Origin: Micromonospora sp. KC723
GTDB lineage: Bacteria > Actinomycetota > Actinomycetes > Mycobacteriales > Micromonosporaceae
Length of the DNA stretch: 64,000 nucleotides
Reading direction: 5' to 3'
Assembly (NCBI RefSeq): GCF_004348595.1
Contig: NZ_SMKD01000003.1
Coordinates: forward strand, 1-64,000
Within the stretch, counting starts at the first letter, position 1; each line of letters starts with the position of its first letter. Shown one piece after another: positions 60,296 to 64,000 of the stretch. The notes beneath the pieces were generated by a model that worked only from the letters and a program-made list of their open reading frames with translations, was not told the origin of the DNA and searched no databases. A program made the position numbers and the translations under genes.

Positions 60296-61831
60296 TCATC
60301 CCACTTCGCCGGACGGGGCGGTGAGGGTCACGCCGAGGCGCGCCGGGACGCCGAAGTTGGGTGTGCCGTCGGCGTTCCAGGTGAACCGCTGCGCCCGGGT
60401 CGAGCGGTTCATGTCGCAGCCGCCGCCGGCCGAGCTGTTGGCGTGGTAGACGATCCAGTCCTCGGTGCCGTCCGGGGACTTGAAGAAGCCGTTGTGGCCG
60501 GGCGCGTAGACGCCGTTGGCGTCGTTGCGCTGGAACACCGGGTTCGGATGCTTGGTCCACGAGGCCGCACTCATCGGGTCGCTGCCGGTGAGGGTCAGCA
60601 GGCCGAGCTTGTAGTCGGGTCCCCAGCAGGCGCTGGCGGAGTAGACGATCATCGTCCGGCCGTTGTGGTACAGCGGTTCGGGACCCTCGTTGACCGGTGC
60701 GGTCTGCCGCTCCCACGCCAGGGTCGGGGAGCTGATCCTCACCCGGGGACCGGTCAACGTCCACGGGTTGCTCAGCCGTTGGATGAAGTTGCTCTGCCCG
60801 GCCCCGTCACCGCCGTAGGTACCCATCAGGTAGGTGTTGCCGTTGACCTGGAGGACGCTGGCGTCCAGCTGCCAGTCGTTGCCCAGATCCGCCTTGAACG
60901 TGTAGGGCCCCATCGGGTCGGTGCCGGCGCTCTCCAGCACGTGCAGCCGCTGCGTCGGGTTGAAGTCGGCCACGTTCTGCCCGGCCACGTAGTACAGGTA
61001 CCACCGTTGACCACTCGGGCCGTTGAGCAGATGGAACTCCGGCGCCCACATGTTGCAACAACCGTTGGCCCGCCCGGCGAGGTTGAACACCACCTGGTCA
61101 GTGGCGGTGGCCAGGCCGCCGAGGGTACGCGACCGGCGCATCGTGATCGTCGAGTTCCAGGTCGTCGTGGCCAGGTGGTAGTAGCCGTTGTGGTACTGCA
61201 GCCAGGGGTCCGGCCCGTTGAGCTTGATCGGGTTGGCGAAGGTGTTCGGCGACGGGGTCCCGGTCGGCCCGCCGCCGGCCACGTTGACGAGTTGCCACTG
61301 CTGGTTGTCGCCGCCGTTGTCGGTGTACTGGGAGATCCGCGCACCGTCGACGGTGGACCGTTCCCACACGTCCAGCGCCTTGCCGCTGTTCCGGTTGATC
61401 ATCTTGACGAAGCCGCTCGTGGTGTCCAGCACCGAGAACTGCTGGTTCGTTCCGTTGAGGTCGCTCCACTGCACCACGTTGGCGCCGTCGGCGGTGGAGA
61501 AGTTGTAGACGTCCAGCACCTTGCCGCTGTGCCGGGCGCGGATCCGGTAGTAGCCGCCACCCGAGCTGACGAACTGGAACTGTTGGCTCGTCTGGCTACC
61601 ACGGGTGGCCTGCACCAGCCCCGCGCCGTCAGCGGTGGATCCCCCGCTGACGCTCACCGCGAGCCCGCTGTGCCGCGACACGATCTGGTACCAGGCGTTC
61701 GGATCGATCGTCACCGCGTACGCGTTGCCGTGGCCCACCACGACGGCCGACGCCACGGCGACGGTGCCGACCACGGCCAGTGTCACGGCTCGCCACAGTC
61801 GCCGAGGCCGGACCGCGTCAAGTCTGCTCAT
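60296..61831 (-). CDS. Ricin-domain GH43 arabinan hydrolase-like enzyme
   Basis: A 511-residue secreted enzyme. A signal peptide (about 1-40, GNAYA) precedes a ricin-type module (about 42-182) with QQFQF, NQQF and NQQW repeats, a Gly/Pro linker and the GH43 five-bladed propeller (about 198-511): NGPDPWLQYHNGYYHLATT (base Asp208), NMWAPEFHLL, NDWQLDASVLQVNG (modulating Asp) and APVNEGPEPLYHNG (acid Glu). It probably cuts alpha-1,5-arabinan or arabinofuranosyl side chains; the exact linkage is open. ATG with GGAAGGA. It is convergent with the ArgP gene, 8 bases apart. Confidence 0.88.
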   Translation of the reverse strand: MSRLDAVRPRRLWRAVTLAVVGTVAVASAVVVGHGNAYAVTIDPNAWYQIVSRHSGLAVSVSGGSTADGAGLVQATRGSQTSQQFQFVSSGGGYYRIRARHSGKVLDVYNFSTADGANVVQWSDLNGTNQQFSVLDTTSGFVKMINRNSGKALDVWERSTVDGARISQYTDNGGDNQQWQLVNVAGGGPTGTPSPNTFANPIKLNGPDPWLQYHNGYYHLATTTWNSTITMRRSRTLGGLATATDQVVFNLAGRANGCCNMWAPEFHLLNGPSGQRWYLYYVAGQNVADFNPTQRLHVLESAGTDPMGPYTFKADLGNDWQLDASVLQVNGNTYLMGTYGGDGAGQSNFIQRLSNPWTLTGPRVRISSPTLAWERQTAPVNEGPEPLYHNGRTMIVYSASACWGPDYKLGLLTLTGSDPMSAASWTKHPNPVFQRNDANGVYAPGHNGFFKSPDGTEDWIVYHANSSAGGGCDMNRSTRAQRFTWNADGTPNFGVPARLGVTLTAPSGEVG

Positions 61832-62296
61832 CGAGGTTCCTTCCGTCGGAGAGTTCGGGCGAAGGACTGGGTTGGCGTAGACAATCAACCGCGGCGGCGT
61901 CCCTTCGCTGGAGTCCGCCGGGTGCGAAGGCGCAGCAGAGCCGTGTCCGGCTCGACCACGCACGTGACAGGCGTACGGGCCGGCGGCGGCTAGCCCGCAA
62001 GCGCCTCCTGCCCGACCGACGTCGGTGCCGCTCCCGCGCCGAGACACGGCGTCGACCTCGACATCGGTTTCCCGCGCGGTGAGGGATCCTCACCTTGGGG
62101 GTGCACCTCGGAGAGACCCAGCGGCTGCTCCGGGCCGTGAGCGCGAACCTCGGTGTCTGATGTGGTTACGCGTGGCGTCCTTGCACCGCTGCAAGCAGCA
62201 TGCAGCGACACTCGGCACGACGCAAGAGAAGCCCGTCGCCCACCTGAACGGTTCTCCGCATCCCCCGCGTCTGGCCGTGCCGCCGGGCGGACGGCG
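61832..62296 (-). other. Intergenic region upstream of GH43
   Basis: About 465 bases between two reverse-strand genes. No gene is supported. A near-perfect palindrome, GGTGAGG-GAT-CCTCACC (62078-62094), is either a weak terminator for the regulator gene or a binding site. The GH43 promoter must lie at the lower end. Confidence 0.4.
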
Positions 62297-64000
62297 TCAC
62301 GACAGCTGCGCCCGGGCCAGTCCGGTGAGGTGGAAGCGGCGTACCAGGGCCGCCCGGTTGGTGACACCGAGCTTGCTGAACACGTGGGACAGGTGCATCT
62401 CCACGGTCTTCTGGGTGACGAACAGCCGGGCCGCCACCTGACGGTTGGTCAGCCCCTCGCTGACCAGCGTCGCGACCTGCGTCTCCCGCTTGGTGAGGGC
62501 CGGGTGCCCCGGTTGACGGCGGGCCTTCCGGGCGTTGGTCGAGCCGCCCGCCAACAGCCGCCGCCGCTCGGTGTTCGCCTGACGGGCGAAGAGGCGGGCA
62601 CCGCACCGCTCGAAGAGCTCCTCGGCCAGCCGCAACGAACTGCCGGCACGGTCCGGCTCGCCGTCGGCCACCAGTGCCCGGCCAGCGACGACGTGGGCGT
62701 GCGCCGCGTCCAGCGGCATCCGCGCCCGGACGAGTGCCTCCGCCGCGGCCTGCGCCGCGGTGACCGCGGCGGCCGGGTCCCGCAACGCCAGCACCCGGGC
62801 ACCGGCGGACGCGGCCAGCGCGCTCCGGCCCGGCTGCCCGAGTCGCCCGGCCGCCTCGCCGGCGCGCGCCGCCCACTGGGCCGCCGCGGCGGGATCGTCC
62901 CCGGCCAGCGCGGCCCGGGTCAGCAGCTCGTACCAGCCGACCTGCGACCAGGGCTCCAGTTCGGGCAGGCTGGCGGCCGAGGCCGCGGCCAGGCAACCGG
63001 ACGGGTCCCCCAGGGCGAGCCGGGTCTCCGCGTAGGCGTTCAGCGCGAGGGTGCCCGGCAGACCCACCGCCGGCGGGTCCACGGTGGGCGGCGCCGCCGC
63101 CGGACCGTAGCCGGTGCCGCCGACCCCGGTCCAGACCTCCAACAGTCCAGCCGTCGCCGTGGCCACGGCATGCAGTTCCCGACACTGCGTGTTGGACGCC
63201 AGCCGCAGTGTCGTGGCACAGTCGGCGGCCGCCTCCGCGAGCCGCCCGGCCCACCGGTGGGCCAGGATCCGCGCGCAGAGCAGGTGGAGCAGGGCGACAT
63301 AGCGCCCGGCCCCGTGGGAGACGTCGACGGCGCGGCTGAGGTGGTGCGCCGCGGAGTCGAAGCGGTCCAGCAGGATCTCGCTCCACCCCACCCAGACGGC
63401 GCTCTCCGGCCCCTCGCCCAGGTCTCCGTCCAGTGTCGCGTCGAGCGACGCGGCGGCCTGATCCGTCTCGCCGCTGGCCGCGCGATTGCCTCGCAGGTGG
63501 CTCGCGGCCGCGAGCAGGCCCAGCGCGTGCGCCCGTACCGCGCCGGACACGGTGCCGGCCGCGGCGTGCCGGGCAACGCCGAGCGCGGCGGCCGCCCAGC
63601 GGCGAGCCTGGCCCGCCCGGCCGCTGGTCAGCTCCACCCCGGCCAGGGCCAGGGCCAGGGCTGCCCGGTCTCCCGGCCGGCCGCCGTCGGGCGGCGTCAG
63701 GCCGGCACGCAGCAGCGCCCGGGCCTCCTCCCGCCGGCCGAGCTGGCGTTCGAGTTGGGCGCAGAGCAGGATCGCACCGGCACGTGTCGGGGATGGGTGG
63801 CCGTCCAGCATCCGCAGGGCCTCGTGCACCGCCGCCCTCGCGGTCCTCGGATGGCCGGCCGCGCCCAGTGCCCGGCCCAGCCGCAGGCGGAGGGCGATCC
63901 GGTGCTCGGTGGTCTCCGCGGTGGCCGGGAGCAACCGGATGGCGGCGGCGAGCCACCGGACGGCCGTGTCGGGCGCCCGGTCGACCAGCGTATCGGCCGC
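62297..64000 (-). CDS. LuxR family regulator, C-terminal part
   Basis: The frame stays open to the window edge, so at least 567 residues of a larger protein are present. The visible part is a long alpha-helical, TPR-like region (Ala/Arg/Leu-rich repeats such as ARALLRAGL and LAEAAADCATTLRLA), followed by a linker and a C-terminal LuxR helix-turn-helix: LTKRETQVATLVSEGLTN, VTQKTVEMHLSHVFSKLGV. This is the layout of LAL/MalT-type regulators, whose N-terminal AAA ATPase would lie outside the window. Target unknown; the neighbouring GH43 gene is a candidate. Confidence 0.88.
   Translation of the reverse strand, partial: AADTLVDRAPDTAVRWLAAAIRLLPATAETTEHRIALRLRLGRALGAAGHPRTARAAVHEALRMLDGHPSPTRAGAILLCAQLERQLGRREEARALLRAGLTPPDGGRPGDRAALALALAGVELTSGRAGQARRWAAAALGVARHAAAGTVSGAVRAHALGLLAAASHLRGNRAASGETDQAAASLDATLDGDLGEGPESAVWVGWSEILLDRFDSAAHHLSRAVDVSHGAGRYVALLHLLCARILAHRWAGRLAEAAADCATTLRLASNTQCRELHAVATATAGLLEVWTGVGGTGYGPAAAPPTVDPPAVGLPGTLALNAYAETRLALGDPSGCLAAASAASLPELEPWSQVGWYELLTRAALAGDDPAAAAQWAARAGEAAGRLGQPGRSALAASAGARVLALRDPAAAVTAAQAAAEALVRARMPLDAAHAHVVAGRALVADGEPDRAGSSLRLAEELFERCGARLFARQANTERRRLLAGGSTNARKARRQPGHPALTKRETQVATLVSEGLTNRQVAARLFVTQKTVEMHLSHVFSKLGVTNRAALVRRFHLTGLARAQLS

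Noticed and set aside
59396-61993. A forward open frame of 865 codons across ArgP and GH43
   Set aside because: The first part overlaps ArgP out of frame and the rest is antisense to GH43; no recognisable domain.
1-64000. Mobile elements, prophage, tRNA, rRNA, replication origin
   Set aside because: No transposase, integrase, terminal inverted repeats with target duplications, tRNA-like cloverleaf or DnaA-box cluster was recognised on reading through both strands; a tRNAscan or ISfinder search could still find something missed by eye.

Overview
The window is very GC-rich (about 70-75%), uses GTG starts and GTGA/ATGA stop-start overlaps freely, and carries families typical of filamentous actinobacteria: class F sortase, PaaX regulator, Tat-exported glycan-degrading enzymes, CBM2 and ricin-type lectin modules, and B12-riboswitch-controlled class Ia ribonucleotide reductase. 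A Micromonosporaceae member, for example Micromonospora, is the best guess. That is inference from gene content, not a database match. No rRNA, tRNA, CRISPR array, insertion sequence or prophage was recognised.

Layout. 0-9 kb: mixed housekeeping genes: a histidine-kinase fragment cut by the window edge, RNase HI, lycopene cyclase, an oxidoreductase, a secreted protein with a class F sortase, CorA-type transporter, secreted C39-like protein, YchJ-like protein and an MFS transporter. 9-13 kb: a signalling block of two membrane proteins with threonine-rich repeat tails beside a Ser/Thr kinase. 13-17.7 kb: MarR/proline iminopeptidase pair, secreted EEP-fold protein, VOC protein and FMN-dependent glutamate-synthase-like protein. 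17.7-21.3 kb: a frameshifted RraA-like gene and a coupled operon of Gfo/Idh dehydrogenase, DUF6807 and cupin proteins. 21.7-41.2 kb: a plant-polysaccharide locus with a PETase-like polyester hydrolase fused to CBM2, GH53 galactanase, PaaX regulator, sugar ABC operon with YesL-like protein, PL26-type rhamnogalacturonan lyase, DUF2264 protein, LacI regulator, a second (LplABC/YtcQ-type) ABC transporter and a 2-hydroxyacid dehydrogenase. 41.3-49.5 kb: PepSY protein, then cbiMNQO and nrdAB, transcribed divergently, each behind its own cobalamin riboswitch. 49.5-50.6 kb: gene decay, with a histidine-kinase relic and an internally deleted hydrolase. 51-53 kb: an orphan cytochrome oxidase subunit I. 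53.4-61.9 kb: more secreted pectin and arabinogalactan enzymes (CE12-like esterase with CBM2, CE2-like esterase with ricin domain, GH30 with ricin domain, GH43 with ricin domain), interrupted by a LysE/ArgP pair. 62.3 kb to the end: C-terminal part of a large LuxR-type regulator that runs off the window.

How the genes fit together. The CE12, CE2, PL26, GH53, GH30 and GH43 enzymes match the backbone, acetyl groups and galactan/arabinan side chains of pectic rhamnogalacturonan I and arabinogalactan. The two ABC systems would import the oligomers. A LacI regulator and similar operator-like sequences near 33.2, 35.3 and 40.1 kb suggest one regulon. In the B12 block, low cobalamin should raise both cobalt uptake and the B12-independent reductase. 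Assignments rest on reading motifs by eye; no homology search was run.
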